Below, piece by piece: positions 45,777 to 55,850 of a DNA stretch of 64,000 nucleotides. The notes below the pieces were generated by a model. It was not told where the DNA came from and did no database searches. It saw only the letters and a list, made by a program, of their open reading frames with translations. The stretch lies in contig NZ_QICJ01000002.1 in the NCBI RefSeq assembly GCF_003201105.1, forward strand, positions 62,001-126,000, in the 5' to 3' direction. The DNA comes from Dyella sp. AtDHG13. GTDB taxonomy: Bacteria > Pseudomonadota > Gammaproteobacteria > Xanthomonadales > Rhodanobacteraceae. Every line of letters starts with the position of its first letter. Positions within the stretch are counted from its first letter, which is position 1. Made by a program: the position numbers and the translations under genes.

Positions 45777-46702
45777 GACACGGCCTCCAACACCACGGGG
45801 AGAGGAAACACCGCGCGCTCGCGGCGTCCTTCCATGGTGACCAGCTCCACCGGAGCCAGCAGCCGCAAGGCGCGCAACACATCGTCGACCGAGGCCTCCG
45901 GCGCCGACGCCCCCGCCGTCAGGCCCACGGTGCGCGCATCGACTACCCATTCCGGCCTCAGCTCGCCGCCATCGGCCAGCAGATAGCTGGGAACGCCAAG
46001 CTCTTCGGCGATCTCCTGCAACCGGCGCGAATTGGAGCTGTTCGGCGAACCGACCACCAGCATCACGTCCACCTGCCCCGCCAGTTCGCGCACGGCGCTC
46101 TGGCGGTTCTGCGTGGCGTAGCAGATGTCGCCCACGCTGGGCCCGGAAAGATTGGCGAAGCGTCGGCGCATTACGTCGATGATGCGCCGCGTGTCGTCGA
46201 CACTCAGCGTGGTCTGCGAGACATAGGCGAGCGGCGCATCCGCGGGAAAGTCGAGCGCCTCGGCTTCCGCCACGTCCTGCACCAGCACCACCGGCCCGGG
46301 AATCTGGTCCAGCGTGCCGACGACTTCAGGGTGGCCGGCATGGCCGATCAGCACCACCGTGCGTCCTTCCTGCGCATAGCGCTGGCCCTGGTGATGCACC
46401 TTGGATACCAGCGGACACGTCGCATCCAGCACTTGAAGACCGCGACGCTCGGCCAATGTCTCGACGGAGCGGCCCACGCCATGCGCGCTGAAAATGGCGT
46501 GCGCGCCTTCGGGCACTTCGTTCAGATCGTCGACGAAGATCGCGCCCTTGGAACGCAGGTCGTCGACCACGTGCCGGTTGTGCACGATCTCGTGATGCAC
46601 GTAAACCGGTGCGCCGAAACGCTGCAGCGCGCGCTCCACGATTTCGATGGCGCGGACCACGCCGGCACAGAACCCACGCGGCTGGGCAAGTATCACCTTC
46701 AT
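45773..46702 (-). CDS. ispH: 4-hydroxy-3-methylbut-2-enyl diphosphate reductase
   Basis: 309 residues, LytB family. The iron-sulfur ligands are Cys12 (PRGFCAGV), Cys96 (DATCPLVSK) and Cys194 ([11 protein letters not shown]), matching E. coli spacing; HHEIVHN and [10 protein letters not shown] are the substrate motifs. It releases IPP and DMAPP, using reduced flavodoxin or ferredoxin. Both ends overlap neighbours by 4 bp (dxs, dxr), so the three are translationally coupled. An fpr gene upstream on the same strand could supply electrons. Confidence 0.97.
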   Translation of the reverse strand: MKVILAQPRGFCAGVVRAIEIVERALQRFGAPVYVHHEIVHNRHVVDDLRSKGAIFVDDLNEVPEGAHAIFSAHGVGRSVETLAERRGLQVLDATCPLVSKVHHQGQRYAQEGRTVVLIGHAGHPEVVGTLDQIPGPVVLVQDVAEAEALDFPADAPLAYVSQTTLSVDDTRRIIDVMRRRFANLSGPSVGDICYATQNRQSAVRELAGQVDVMLVVGSPNSSNSRRLQEIAEELGVPSYLLADGGELRPEWVVDARTVGLTAGASAPEASVDDVLRALRLLAPVELVTMEGRRERAVFPLPVVLEAVS

Positions 46703-48615
46703 GGAGAGCGGGCCTCGCGCGCCACGGCGCAACTGGGTTTGGCGGCCAGCGCCTTGTCGGTGAAGCGCTGGATGGACGCGCGGATGCCGTCGGCATCCAG
46801 GCCATAGTGATTGAGCAGGATCGCCGGATCGCCGTGCTCCACGAATTCGTCCGGCAGGCCCAGGCGAAGCACCGGCACCGCGATGCCGGCGTTGGACAGG
46901 CATTCGAGGCAGGCCGATCCGGCGCCGCCCTGCAGGCAGCCCTCCTCCACCGTGACCAGCACGTCATGCGTCTGCGCCAGCTGCTTCACCAGCGCCTCGT
47001 CCAGCGGCTTCACGAAACGCATGTTGGCGACGGTGGCGTCCAGCGTCTCGGCGGCGGTCAGGCTGGGCGCCACCATCGAGCCGAACGCGAGAATGGCCAC
47101 GCGCTGCCCCGGCGGCTGGCCGCCATGCCGCCGCAACTCGCCCTTGCCGATGGGCAGCACGCTCATCGCCGCTTCCGTGGGCACGCCCGGTCCGCTGCCG
47201 CGCGGGTAACGCACCGCGCAAGGACCATCGTGATTCACCGCCGTATGCAGCATCTGGCGGCACTCGTTCTCGTCCGAGGCGGCCATCACCACCATGTTCG
47301 GAATGCAGCGCAGATAGGCCAGGTCGAACGCGCCCATGTGCGTCGCGCCATCGGCGCCGACGATGCCGGCGCGGTCGATAGCGAAGGCCACCGGCAGGTT
47401 CTGCAGCGCCACGTCATGGATGAGCTGGTCGTAGCCGCGCTGCAGGAAGGTGGAATAGATCGCCACCACCGGGCGCAAGCCTTCCGTCGCCAGGCCCGCC
47501 GCGAACGTCACCGCGTGCTGCTCGGCGATGGCGACGTCGAAATAGCGATCCGGGAAGCGCTTCTCGAATTCCACCAGCCCCGAGCCCTCGCGCATGGCGG
47601 GCGTGATGCCGACGATGCGCGGATCCTGCGCCGCCTCGTCGCACAGCCATTCGGAGAACACCTGCGTGTAGCTCTTGCGCGCCGCCTTGGCGGACGAGAC
47701 CAGGCCGATCGTGGGATCGAACTTGCCCGGTCCGTGGTACTGGATCGGGTCGGCCTCGGCCAGCTTGTAGCCGTGTCCCTTCTGCGTGATCACGTGCAGG
47801 AACTGCGGCCCGCGCAGGCCCTTGATGTTCTGCAGGGCCGGAATCAAAACGTCCAGGTCGTGCCCGTCGATGGGGCCGGTGTAGTTGAAGCCGAATTCCT
47901 CGAACAGCGGCGACGGCACCACCATGCCCTTCATCTGCGACTCCAGCCGCGAAGCCAGATGGCTGATCGGCGGGATCGGGCGCAGCGCGTAATGCACGCC
48001 CTGGCGCGCGTGCTGGTAGAAACGGCCGGAGATCAGCCGGCCGAAGCAGTAGCGCAAGGCGCCCACCGGCGGCGAGATGGACATGTCGTTGTCGTTGAGC
48101 ACCACCAGCAAGGGCAAGTCTTCCGCCACGCCGGCATTGTTCATCGCCTCGAAGGCCATGCCCGCGCTGAGCGCGCCGTCGCCGATCACCGCGATGCTGT
48201 GGCGCGTGTCGCCCAGGATGCGCGCGGCCTGCGCCATGCCCAGCGCGGCGGAAATGGAGGTGCTGGAATGCGCCGTGCCGAAGGTGTCGTACTCCGACTC
48301 GCTGCGCCGGGGAAAGCCGGAAATGCCATCGAGCTGGCGGATGCCGGCCATCGCCTCGCGGCGACCAGTGAGGATCTTGTGCGGATACGACTGATGGCCG
48401 ACGTCCCACACCAACCGGTCGCCCGGAGTATCGAACATGTAGTGCAGCGCAATCGTCAGCTCGACGCTGCCGAGGTTGGAGGAGAGATGCCCGCCGGTGC
48501 GCGAAACGCTTTCCAGGATGAAGGCACGCAGCTCGCCGGCCAGCTGGTGCAGCGCCGGCATGTCCAGCTGGCGCAATTGCGCCGGTGTATCGACGGTTCG
48601 TAGCAGTTCGTACAC
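46699..48615 (-). CDS. dxs: 1-deoxy-D-xylulose 5-phosphate synthase
   Basis: 638 residues, transketolase-like. The thiamine motif is [19 protein letters not shown]-terminal [17 protein letters not shown] and C-terminal [17 protein letters not shown] are diagnostic. It makes DXP from pyruvate and glyceraldehyde 3-phosphate, the entry step of the MEP pathway. The start is GTG at 48615 with AAGGAGA 8 bases upstream; that Shine-Dalgarno lies in a small hairpin. First gene of dxs-ispH-dxr-ispA. Confidence 0.97.
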   Translation of the reverse strand: MYELLRTVDTPAQLRQLDMPALHQLAGELRAFILESVSRTGGHLSSNLGSVELTIALHYMFDTPGDRLVWDVGHQSYPHKILTGRREAMAGIRQLDGISGFPRRSESEYDTFGTAHSSTSISAALGMAQAARILGDTRHSIAVIGDGALSAGMAFEAMNNAGVAEDLPLLVVLNDNDMSISPPVGALRYCFGRLISGRFYQHARQGVHYALRPIPPISHLASRLESQMKGMVVPSPLFEEFGFNYTGPIDGHDLDVLIPALQNIKGLRGPQFLHVITQKGHGYKLAEADPIQYHGPGKFDPTIGLVSSAKAARKSYTQVFSEWLCDEAAQDPRIVGITPAMREGSGLVEFEKRFPDRYFDVAIAEQHAVTFAAGLATEGLRPVVAIYSTFLQRGYDQLIHDVALQNLPVAFAIDRAGIVGADGATHMGAFDLAYLRCIPNMVVMAASDENECRQMLHTAVNHDGPCAVRYPRGSGPGVPTEAAMSVLPIGKGELRRHGGQPPGQRVAILAFGSMVAPSLTAAETLDATVANMRFVKPLDEALVKQLAQTHDVLVTVEEGCLQGGAGSACLECLSNAGIAVPVLRLGLPDEFVEHGDPAILLNHYGLDADGIRASIQRFTDKALAAKPSCAVAREARSP

Positions 48616-48619
48616 GACG

Positions 48620-48642
48620 GACTCTCCTTGGGGCTAGGAGTC
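48620..48642 (-). promoter_or_regulatory. Possible hairpin over the dxs ribosome site
   Basis: In the dxs leader, CTCCT and AGGAG are complementary across the 7-base loop AGCCCCA, and GAC/GTC extend the stem with a small bulge. AGGAG is the Shine-Dalgarno of dxs, so pairing would mask it. The stem is short and may be chance. Confidence 0.35.
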
Positions 48643-48766
48643 TCTTCACGTTTTCGGCCAAGCCATCGTGCCTGCCACCACCGGGCAACAACACCGCTTG
48701 AACACCACTACGGCGCGAGGCCGACAACGACATCGCACCGCCATACTGCATCCTGCTCGCCTGCAT

Positions 48767-49543
48767 TCACCTTTCGACGAAGGCACGCTCGATCACGTAA
48801 TCGCCCGGCTCGCGCGTGCGCGGCGACACCTTGAAGCCGCGGCCGTCCAGCAAGGCGCTGGTGTCGTCCAGCATGGCCTGGCTGCCGCACAGCATCACCC
48901 GGTCCGTGACCGGATTGAGCGGCGGCAGGCCGGCGGCATCGCTCATGCGTCCGTCGACGATCGCATCCGTGAGGCGACCGCGATGGTGAAAGGGTTCGCG
49001 CGTGACGCTGGGGTAATAGACCAGCTTCTCGCGCACCAGTTCGCCAAGGTACGAATGGCTCGGCAGTTCACGCTCCAGGTACTCCGCGAACACCAGGTCG
49101 CTGACGCGGCGCACGCCATGCGCCAGCACCACCTTGTCGAAGCGCTCGTACGTTTCCGGATCGCGCACGATGCTCAGGAACGGCGCCAGGCCCGTTCCCG
49201 TGCCGAGCAGGTACAGATGCTTGCCGGGCTTGAGGTCGTTGAGCACCAGCGTGCCGGTGGGCTTGCGGCTGACGATGATCGGGTCGCCCGGCTTGAGGTG
49301 CTGCAATCGCGAGGTGAGCGGCCCGTCCGGCACCTTGATGCTGACGAATTCCAGGTGTTCCTCGTAGTTGGCGCTGGCGATGGAATACGCGCGCAGCAGC
49401 GGCTTGCCCTCCACTTCCAGGCCGAGCATCACGAAGTGGCCGCTATCGAACCGGAAGCCCGGATCACGCGTGGTCCGGAAGCTGAAAAGGCTGTCGTTCC
49501 AGTGATGAACGTCGATCACGTACTCCGTCGCCAATGCCACCAT
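48767..49543 (-). CDS. fpr: Ferredoxin-NADP reductase
   Basis: 258 residues of the bacterial Fpr (Azotobacter) type: HHWNDSLFSFRTTRDPGFRF at the N-terminus, the FAD motif RAYSIASANY, the NADP motif GTGTGLAPFLSIVRD and a C-terminal GDYVIERAFVER. It exchanges electrons between NADPH and ferredoxin or flavodoxin. The ATG at 49543 gives the family length; the open frame to 49606 adds an unconserved hydrophobic stretch. It sits 151 bp upstream of dxs on the same strand. Confidence 0.93.
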   Translation of the reverse strand: MVALATEYVIDVHHWNDSLFSFRTTRDPGFRFDSGHFVMLGLEVEGKPLLRAYSIASANYEEHLEFVSIKVPDGPLTSRLQHLKPGDPIIVSRKPTGTLVLNDLKPGKHLYLLGTGTGLAPFLSIVRDPETYERFDKVVLAHGVRRVSDLVFAEYLERELPSHSYLGELVREKLVYYPSVTREPFHHRGRLTDAIVDGRMSDAAGLPPLNPVTDRVMLCGSQAMLDDTSALLDGRGFKVSPRTREPGDYVIERAFVER

Positions 49544-49949
49544 CACAACCACCGTCGCCAAGTGAAGAGATGCTTGCAAGCAACCAGACCATTCGGCGCG
49601 CGTCACAGGTCGGCTGGCGTCGCATGGCTTGACCGTAGTTCTCTAGGTACAAGTACGGACCGGTGGAAGTCAATCCTGCGTCGTGATCTCTTTCGTCGAG
49701 GGCGCATTCCGCGCAATGTGCTTGCACGCATGCGCAAATCGTCACGCATCGCTCACATGGCGCCTGCTACTCGCCGCATCTCTTGCGTGGCTGTCGCACA
49801 AGTGCAACGCACGAGCAGTCACATGCGTGCCAGTGTCCCTGGCGCTCCAACGTAATGGCTGGTCGAATCGCCTCAGCGGGTTGGACCAGCGCGACCCAGC
49901 CACCATGTAGAAAGATGACGGGCACCCTTGGGGCGAGGGATGGCGAGTC
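49544..49949. other. fpr/ahpC divergent spacer
   Basis: About 400 bp with no recognisable gene. It should hold the fpr promoter reading left. The inverted repeat GCTGGTC/GACCAGC near 49860-49890 has 7-bp arms and no obvious role. Confidence 0.4.
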
Positions 49950-49986
49950 ATAGCCACCATCTATGATCATCATCCCGACAATCAAT
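49950..49986. promoter_or_regulatory. Possible OxyR-binding site of ahpC
   Basis: ATAG-N7-CTAT at 49950-49964 matches one half of the ATAG-N7-CTAT-N7-ATAG-N7-CTAT OxyR consensus. The second half continues in register but is degenerate (ATCC at 49972, CAAT at 49983). It abuts the -35 box proposed for ahpC, the usual position for OxyR activation. Confidence 0.5.
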
Positions 49987-50015
49987 TAGACCTATGGCCG
50001 CCAAGCCCGTATTCT
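49986..50015 (+). promoter_or_regulatory. Candidate ahpC promoter
   Basis: TTAGAC (49986-49991) and TATTCT (50010-50015) with an 18-bp spacer form a plausible sigma-70 promoter. Transcription would start around 50022, giving a 30-base leader to the ahpC ATG. Confidence 0.45.
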
Positions 50016-50052
50016 TAGGCTTCCACCAACCACAACCAACGGAAAAACAACG

Positions 50053-50616
50053 ATGTCGTTGATCAATACCGAAATCAAACCGTTCAAGGCCAATGCTTTC
50101 AAGGATGGCCAGTTCATCGAAGTGACCGATGCCTCGCTGAAGGGCAAGTGGTCCGTGGTGGTGTTCTACCCCGCTGACTTCACCTTCGTGTGCCCGACCG
50201 AGCTGGAAGACCTTGCCGACCATTACGAGCAGTTCCAGAAGCTGGGCGTCGAAATCTACGGCGTGTCGACCGACACGCACTTCGCCCACAAGGCATGGCA
50301 CGACACCTCCGACGCGATCAAGAAGGTCAAGTACACCCTGATCGGCGATCCGACCGGCACCATCACCCGCAACTTCGACGTGATGATCGAAGAAGAAGGC
50401 CTGGCGCTGCGCGGCACCTTCCTGATCAATCCGGAAGGCCAGATCAAGCTGTGCGAAATCCACGACAACGGCATCGGCCGCTCGGCTGCCGAGCTGCTGC
50501 GCAAGGTCAAGGCCGCCCAGTACGTCGCTTCCCACCCGGGCGAAGTGTGCCCGGCCAAGTGGCAGGAAGGCGACAAGACCCTGAAGCCGTCGCTCAGCCT
50601 TGTCGGCAAGATCTAA
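50053..50616 (+). CDS. ahpC: Alkyl hydroperoxide reductase subunit C
   Basis: 187 residues, typical 2-Cys peroxiredoxin: peroxidatic Cys47 in FTFVCPTE and resolving Cys166 in GEVCPAKW, identical numbering to E. coli AhpC. It reduces hydrogen peroxide and organic peroxides and is recycled by AhpF, encoded 157 bp downstream. A hairpin pair between the genes probably lets ahpC be made in excess. Likely OxyR-controlled. Confidence 0.97.
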   Translation: MSLINTEIKPFKANAFKDGQFIEVTDASLKGKWSVVVFYPADFTFVCPTELEDLADHYEQFQKLGVEIYGVSTDTHFAHKAWHDTSDAIKKVKYTLIGDPTGTITRNFDVMIEEEGLALRGTFLINPEGQIKLCEIHDNGIGRSAAELLRKVKAAQYVASHPGEVCPAKWQEGDKTLKPSLSLVGKI

Positions 50617-50639
50617 GTTCTACCCCGTAGCACTGTCTT

Positions 50640-50692
50640 GCGGCCCGCTGCATCGGGCCGCACCGGACCCGGCGTCCTGCCGGGTCCTTCTT
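50640..50692 (+). terminator. Double hairpin between ahpC and ahpF
   Basis: Stem 1 is GCGGCCCG/CGGGCCGC (50640-50661, 6-base loop). Stem 2 is GGACCCGGC/GCCGGGTCC (50665-50687, 5-base loop) followed by TTCTT. The short T-rich tail suggests partial termination, attenuating ahpF relative to ahpC. Confidence 0.7.
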
Positions 50693-50773
50693 CCGAACAT
50701 CAAGGCGCGCACCACGCCCGGCCACGGCCAGGGCGATGGCCACGCTCACCCCGAATAAACGACGGAGTCACCC

Positions 50774-52363
50774 ATGCTGGATGCCGATCTGAAGTCCCAA
50801 CTGCAGGCCTACCTCGAGAAGGTCGTACACCCGATCGAGCTTCTGGCCTCCCTCGACGGCAGCGAGAAGTCGCAGGAGCTCAAGGCCCTGCTGGAAGACA
50901 TCGCCCCGCTGTCGGACAAGATTTCGCTGCGCCTGGACGGCACGGCGGCGCGCAAGCCGTCGTTCGCCATCAATCGCGTCGGCACCGATGTCGGCGTGAG
51001 CTTCGCCGGCATCCCGATGGGCCACGAGTTCACCTCGCTGGTGCTGGCCCTGCTGCAGGTGGGCGGGCATCCGTCCAAGGCCACGCAGGACGTGATCGAG
51101 CAGGTGCGCAACCTCGACGGCGAATACCGCTTCGAGACGTTCATGTCGCTGTCCTGCCACAGCTGCCCGGACACCGTGCAGGCGCTGAACCTGATGAGCG
51201 TGCTCAACCCGAACATCTCGCACGTCGCCATCGACGGCGCGCTGTTCCAGGACGAGGTGAACGAGCGCCAGGTGATGGCCGTGCCCACCGTGTTCCTCAA
51301 CGGCGAGTTCTTCGACACCGGCCGCATGGAGATCGAGCAGATCGCCGCGCGCCTGGACACCAACGCCCATGCGCGCGCCGCCGAGCGGCTGAGCGCCAAG
51401 GCGCCGTTCGACGTGCTGGTGGTGGGCGGCGGCCCGGCCGGTGCGGCAGCGGCGATCTACGCCGCGCGCAAGGGCATCCGCACCGGCGTGGCGGCGGAGC
51501 GTTTCGGCGGCCAGGTGCTGGACACCATGGCCATCGAGAACTTCATCTCCGTGCCCTACACCGAAGGCCCGAAGCTCGCGGCCTCGCTGGAACAGCACGT
51601 GCACGAATACGACGTGGACGTGATGAACCTGCAGCGCGCCGAGCAGCTGATTCCCGCCACCACTGAAGGCGGCCTGCATGAAGTGCGCCTCGCCAACGGC
51701 GCCGTGCTGAAGTCCAGGACGGTGATCCTTTCCACCGGCGCGCGCTGGCGCAACATGAACGTGCCGGGCGAGCAGGAGTACCGCAACAAGGGCGTGACCT
51801 ACTGCCCGCACTGCGACGGCCCGCTGTTCAAGGGCAAGCGCGTGGCGGTGATCGGCGGCGGCAACTCCGGCGTGGAGGCGGCCATCGATCTGGCCGGCAT
51901 CGTGGGCCACGTGACCCTGCTGGAGTTCGACGGCAAGCTGCGTGCGGACGAGGTCCTGCAGCGCAAGCTGCGCAGCCTGCCGAACGTGGGCGTCATCGTC
52001 AGCGCGCAGACCACCGAGGTCGTCGGCGATGGCCAGAAGGTGACGGGCCTCAACTACACCGACCGCACCAGCGGACAGAATCACCACGTGGCGCTGGAAG
52101 GCGTGTTCGTGCAGATCGGCCTGCTGCCCAACACCGACTGGCTGAAGGGCACGATCAAGCTGTCGCCGCGCCACGAGATCGAAGTGGACGCGCGTGGCGA
52201 GACGTCGGTGCCGGGCGTGTTTGCGGCCGGCGACGTCACCACCGCGCCATACAAGCAGATCGTCATCGCGATGGGCGAAGGCGCCAAGGCCTCGCTGAGC
52301 GCCTTCGACTACCTGATCCGCCTGCCGGTGGAGCAGACCGAGAAGGAAAGCGTCGCCGCCTGA
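50774..52363 (+). CDS. ahpF: Alkyl hydroperoxide reductase subunit F
   Basis: 529 residues. An N-terminal tandem thioredoxin-fold domain carries the redox pair Cys128/Cys131 (SCHSC). FAD ([19 protein letters not shown]) and NAD ([17 protein letters not shown]) domains flank the catalytic Cys344-x-x-Cys347 ([10 protein letters not shown]). It takes electrons from NADH to reduce AhpC. It follows ahpC with an attenuating hairpin between and is closed by a strong terminator. Confidence 0.96.
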   Translation: MLDADLKSQLQAYLEKVVHPIELLASLDGSEKSQELKALLEDIAPLSDKISLRLDGTAARKPSFAINRVGTDVGVSFAGIPMGHEFTSLVLALLQVGGHPSKATQDVIEQVRNLDGEYRFETFMSLSCHSCPDTVQALNLMSVLNPNISHVAIDGALFQDEVNERQVMAVPTVFLNGEFFDTGRMEIEQIAARLDTNAHARAAERLSAKAPFDVLVVGGGPAGAAAAIYAARKGIRTGVAAERFGGQVLDTMAIENFISVPYTEGPKLAASLEQHVHEYDVDVMNLQRAEQLIPATTEGGLHEVRLANGAVLKSRTVILSTGARWRNMNVPGEQEYRNKGVTYCPHCDGPLFKGKRVAVIGGGNSGVEAAIDLAGIVGHVTLLEFDGKLRADEVLQRKLRSLPNVGVIVSAQTTEVVGDGQKVTGLNYTDRTSGQNHHVALEGVFVQIGLLPNTDWLKGTIKLSPRHEIEVDARGETSVPGVFAAGDVTTAPYKQIVIAMGEGAKASLSAFDYLIRLPVEQTEKESVAA

Positions 52364-52378
52364 CCACCTCGTTGCACC

Positions 52379-52432
52379 GCCCGGTCCCGCGCAGCCGCTC
52401 CCCTCACGGCTCGCGGGGCCGGGCTTTTTTTT
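52379..52432 (+). terminator. Rho-independent terminator after ahpF
   Basis: A 13-bp stem (52379-52391 with 52412-52424; GCCCGGTCCCGCG against CGCGGGGCCGGGC, one G-U pair) is followed by eight T residues at 52425-52432. Confidence 0.92.
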
Positions 52433-52743
52433 GCGCGCAAAACGGCCCGCAGACCAGGCGTGGCGCGGCTTATAACCCTGGGTTCTCTCGACATGAGAAA
52501 CCCTCATCTGCCTAAGTCTTTCAATCGTTCCAAAGTCAGGCTTTCATAGCCTCACCCATCGCCACCGGCGCAACACCGCGTCGTGGCATCGAGGCACCGG
52601 GATTCCCCGTCCCGGCCAAGGGGCCACTCTCCGAACGCCGTCGCCCATGCGGAAGCCTGGGGTTGCGAAAGCCTGTGGCTATCGCATTGCGCATGGATGC
52701 GCTCGGCGACGGCACCCGCTTCCCGAAACTTCGAGAACCGACT
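52433..52743. other. Region upstream of the TonB receptor
   Basis: About 310 bp without a recognisable gene. It should carry the promoter of the TonB-receptor gene. No convincing operator was seen. Confidence 0.35.
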
Positions 52744-55700
52744 TTGAACAAGCACTTCGTTTCGCCGCGTCCATTGGCGGCCGCACTGACCACCCTGCTG
52801 GCGCTGGGCGCCGCGCCCGTCTTCGCCCAGTCCACCACCGGCAGCATCTTCGGCCAGGTGCCGGCAGGCCGCGGCGAGACCGTACAGATCAAGAGCAGCA
52901 CCGGCATCGCGCGCACCGTGGCGGTCGACAGCCACGGCCGCTACAGCGCGAGCGAACTTCCGCTGGGCACGTACACGGTGACGCTGCTGCACGAGGGCAA
53001 CGCGGTCGACACGCGCAACGACATTTCCCTGCGCGTGGGCTCCGGCACCGAGGTGTCGTTCGACACCGCGGCCGCGACCACCCTGGGCGCGGTGAGCGTG
53101 TCGGCCAACGCGACGCCGCCGATCGACGTCACCACGGTGGACTCGCGCACCGTGATCACCGCCGACGAACTCGCCCGCCTGCCGCTGGGCCGTTCGGCCG
53201 AAGCCATCGCCCTGCTCGCGCCCGGCGTCGCCGGCAACAGCGGCGGCTACACCGGCCCCACCGGCCAGCCGCTGGTGAGCTTTGGCGGTTCGGCGGCCAG
53301 CGAGAACGCGTACTACATCAACGGATTCAACACCACCGATCCGCAGCGCGGCCTGGGCGGCCTGGCCCTGCCCTATGGCGCCATCGAGCAGCAGGAGATC
53401 TACACCGGCGGCTACAGCGCGCAGTACGGCCGCTCCGACGGCGGCGTGATCAACCAGGTCGGCAAGCGCGGCACCAACGAATGGCACTTCGGCGGCCAGG
53501 TGCTGTGGGAGCCGGCCTTCGCGCAGTCCGATGCGGCCAACACCTACTACACCAACGGCCGGCCCGCCTCGCCGGTGGCCGGCGGCCTGTACGACCCCAA
53601 CAGCCGCAACCGCCAGTGGACCACCACGTATGACGCCTACCTCGGCGGCCCGCTGATCAAGGACAAGCTGTTCCTGTTCATCGCCGCCGAAGCCACCAAG
53701 CAGGAAGGCGACACGGTCAACAACGTATCCAGCGCCAAGCCCTACGTGGACTACACGTACAAAAGCCCCAAGTGGTACGCCAAGCTGGACTGGAACATCA
53801 CCGACAGCAACATCCTGGAGATCACCGGCGCCTCCAGCAAGCGCGAGACGTCGGGCTCCATTTACGGCTACGACTACGCCACGCTGTCGCGCGGCAACTT
53901 CATCAACCTCGACGACAACATCAAGACCGGTGGCGATCTCTACACTGCCAAGTTCACCAGCTACCTCACCGACAGCCTCACCTTCTCCGCCATGTACGGC
54001 AAGATGAAGCTGATGAACTACGACGTGCCGGGCAACTACGACGGCAGCCAGACTTACCTCACGGACATCGAATTCCAGAACCCGGCGTACATCAACGGCA
54101 GCCCCATCGGCAACGGCCAGGTGACGCAGTCGCTGTACAACCCCAACCGCCACACCACCACCGACAACCTGCGCATCGACCTGAGCTACCAGATCGGCTC
54201 GCACACGATTTCAGCGGGCATCGACAACCAGAACTCGCGCGCCATCGACCAGGGCAGCCAGAACTCCGGCCCGGGCTATTACTGGGGCTATGCGTACACC
54301 ACCACGCCGAACGTCGCGCTGATCCCCAGCCTGGGCGTGGGCGCACCGGCCAATTACCCCAACGGCGCGTCGGGCTATTACGCGATCCAGTACGTCAACA
54401 GCTCCATCGCCAGCGTGCGATCGGCGCAGCGCGCGCAGTACATCGAGGACAAGTGGCAGCTGACCGACCGCTGGCTGCTCTCGCTGGGCCTGCGCAACGA
54501 CCAGTTCACCGACTACAACGCCAACGGCGATGCGTACATCCGCCAGCACAGCGCGCAGTGGGCGCCGCGCCTGGGCTTCAGCTGGGACGTGAACGGCGAC
54601 TCCAGCTTCAAGGTGTACGGCAATGCCGGCCGCTATTACCTGGGCCTGCCGCTGAACCCCGCGCTCAACGCGGCCGGCGCGTATGTGTCCACGCAGCAGT
54701 ACTTCACCTATGCCGGCATCGCCCCCGATGGCACGCCGACCGGGCTGGTGCCGTTCTCCAACCCGGTGTCGTCCAACAACACCTACGGCGTGCTGCCCGA
54801 CCCGAAGACGGTGACCGCGCAGAACATCAAGCCGGAATACCAGGACGAATTCATCCTGGGCTTCACCAAGACGCTCGGCGCGAACTGGGTCTACGGCGCG
54901 AAGCTGACGCAGCGCATCCTGCGCAACGCCATCGACGACTACTGCGACGTGCCCGCCATCGAGAACAAGGCCGCCGCGCTGGGCTACAGCGTCAGCGCCA
55001 CCAACAGCTGCTACCTGATCAACCCGGGACGCGCGAACACCTTCACCGTGATCGACGACACGGGCGCCTACCGCAGCGTGTCGCTGAGCAATGCCGAGAT
55101 GGGCTTCCCGCCGCTCAAGCGCAAGTACTACGCGCTGGAGACCTTCCTGGAGCATCCGTTCGACGGCCACTGGTACGGCAAGATCGACTACGTGTTCTCG
55201 CGCAGCTACGGCGATACCGAAGGCCAGTTGCGTTCGGACATCCGCCAGACCGCAGCGTCCACCAGCATCGACTGGGATTTCCCCTCGCTGATGTCCAGCA
55301 GCAACGGCGCGCAGAGCAACGACCACACGCACCAGATCAAGTTGTTCGGCTACTACCAGTTCAATCCGCAATGGCAGGTGTCGGGCAACCTGTCGCTGGT
55401 GTCGGGCAACCCGCGCAACTGCCTGGGCTTCTACGGCCCCGACCAGACCGACCCGAACGGCTACGGCAGCTCGTACCACTGGTGCGGCGGCCAGCCCTCG
55501 CCGCCGGGCACGCACCGCCTGCCGTGGAACCGCCAGCTGGACCTCGGCGCCAGCTACCGCCCCGCGTTCGCCGACCACAAGCTGGGCTTCTCGCTCAACG
55601 TGTTCAACGTGTTCAACTCGCAGGCCATCCTCAATGCCTATCCGTACTACCAGATCTCGCCAGGCACGCCGGATCCGCTGTACGGCTCGTCCATCGTTCG

Positions 55701-55746
55701 CCAGCAGCCGCGCTATGTGCGCCTGAGCGCCACCTACGACTACTGA
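52744..55746 (+). CDS. TonB-dependent receptor with carboxypeptidase-like N-domain (Oar type)
   Basis: About 1000 residues: signal peptide (NKHFVSPRPLAAALTTLLAL to VFA/QS), an N-terminal carboxypeptidase regulatory-like beta domain (about 30-110; GRYSASELPLGTYTVTLL), a plug (SRTVITADELARLPLGRSAE, then NAYYINGFNTTDPQRG) and a 22-strand barrel ending RLSATYDY. This is the Oar-like group, common in Xanthomonadales, whose ligands are mostly unknown. The preferred start is TTG at 52744 (signal begins there); ATG at 52693 is the alternative. A thioredoxin-like gene follows 104 bp later. Confidence 0.88.
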   Translation: MNKHFVSPRPLAAALTTLLALGAAPVFAQSTTGSIFGQVPAGRGETVQIKSSTGIARTVAVDSHGRYSASELPLGTYTVTLLHEGNAVDTRNDISLRVGSGTEVSFDTAAATTLGAVSVSANATPPIDVTTVDSRTVITADELARLPLGRSAEAIALLAPGVAGNSGGYTGPTGQPLVSFGGSAASENAYYINGFNTTDPQRGLGGLALPYGAIEQQEIYTGGYSAQYGRSDGGVINQVGKRGTNEWHFGGQVLWEPAFAQSDAANTYYTNGRPASPVAGGLYDPNSRNRQWTTTYDAYLGGPLIKDKLFLFIAAEATKQEGDTVNNVSSAKPYVDYTYKSPKWYAKLDWNITDSNILEITGASSKRETSGSIYGYDYATLSRGNFINLDDNIKTGGDLYTAKFTSYLTDSLTFSAMYGKMKLMNYDVPGNYDGSQTYLTDIEFQNPAYINGSPIGNGQVTQSLYNPNRHTTTDNLRIDLSYQIGSHTISAGIDNQNSRAIDQGSQNSGPGYYWGYAYTTTPNVALIPSLGVGAPANYPNGASGYYAIQYVNSSIASVRSAQRAQYIEDKWQLTDRWLLSLGLRNDQFTDYNANGDAYIRQHSAQWAPRLGFSWDVNGDSSFKVYGNAGRYYLGLPLNPALNAAGAYVSTQQYFTYAGIAPDGTPTGLVPFSNPVSSNNTYGVLPDPKTVTAQNIKPEYQDEFILGFTKTLGANWVYGAKLTQRILRNAIDDYCDVPAIENKAAALGYSVSATNSCYLINPGRANTFTVIDDTGAYRSVSLSNAEMGFPPLKRKYYALETFLEHPFDGHWYGKIDYVFSRSYGDTEGQLRSDIRQTAASTSIDWDFPSLMSSSNGAQSNDHTHQIKLFGYYQFNPQWQVSGNLSLVSGNPRNCLGFYGPDQTDPNGYGSSYHWCGGQPSPPGTHRLPWNRQLDLGASYRPAFADHKLGFSLNVFNVFNSQAILNAYPYYQISPGTPDPLYGSSIVRQQPRYVRLSATYDY

Positions 55747-55850
55747 CGCCCGTGTCGATGCCGTCATCCCCTCGTGACCGCATCGGGAAGGATGGCCCGC
55801 AAGGCCATCCTTCCCACCTTGTCGCCCCCGTCCACCTGGAAGCCGCCGCC

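Noticed and set aside
52663-52743. Longer start of the TonB receptor
   Set aside because: The added residues precede a complete signal peptide; the ATG at 52693 remains possible but is less likely than the TTG at 52744.
53772-55850. Upstream extension of the thioredoxin gene inside the TonB receptor
   Set aside because: The extension is a frame-shifted shadow of the receptor; the signal peptide and ribosome site at 55851 mark the true start.
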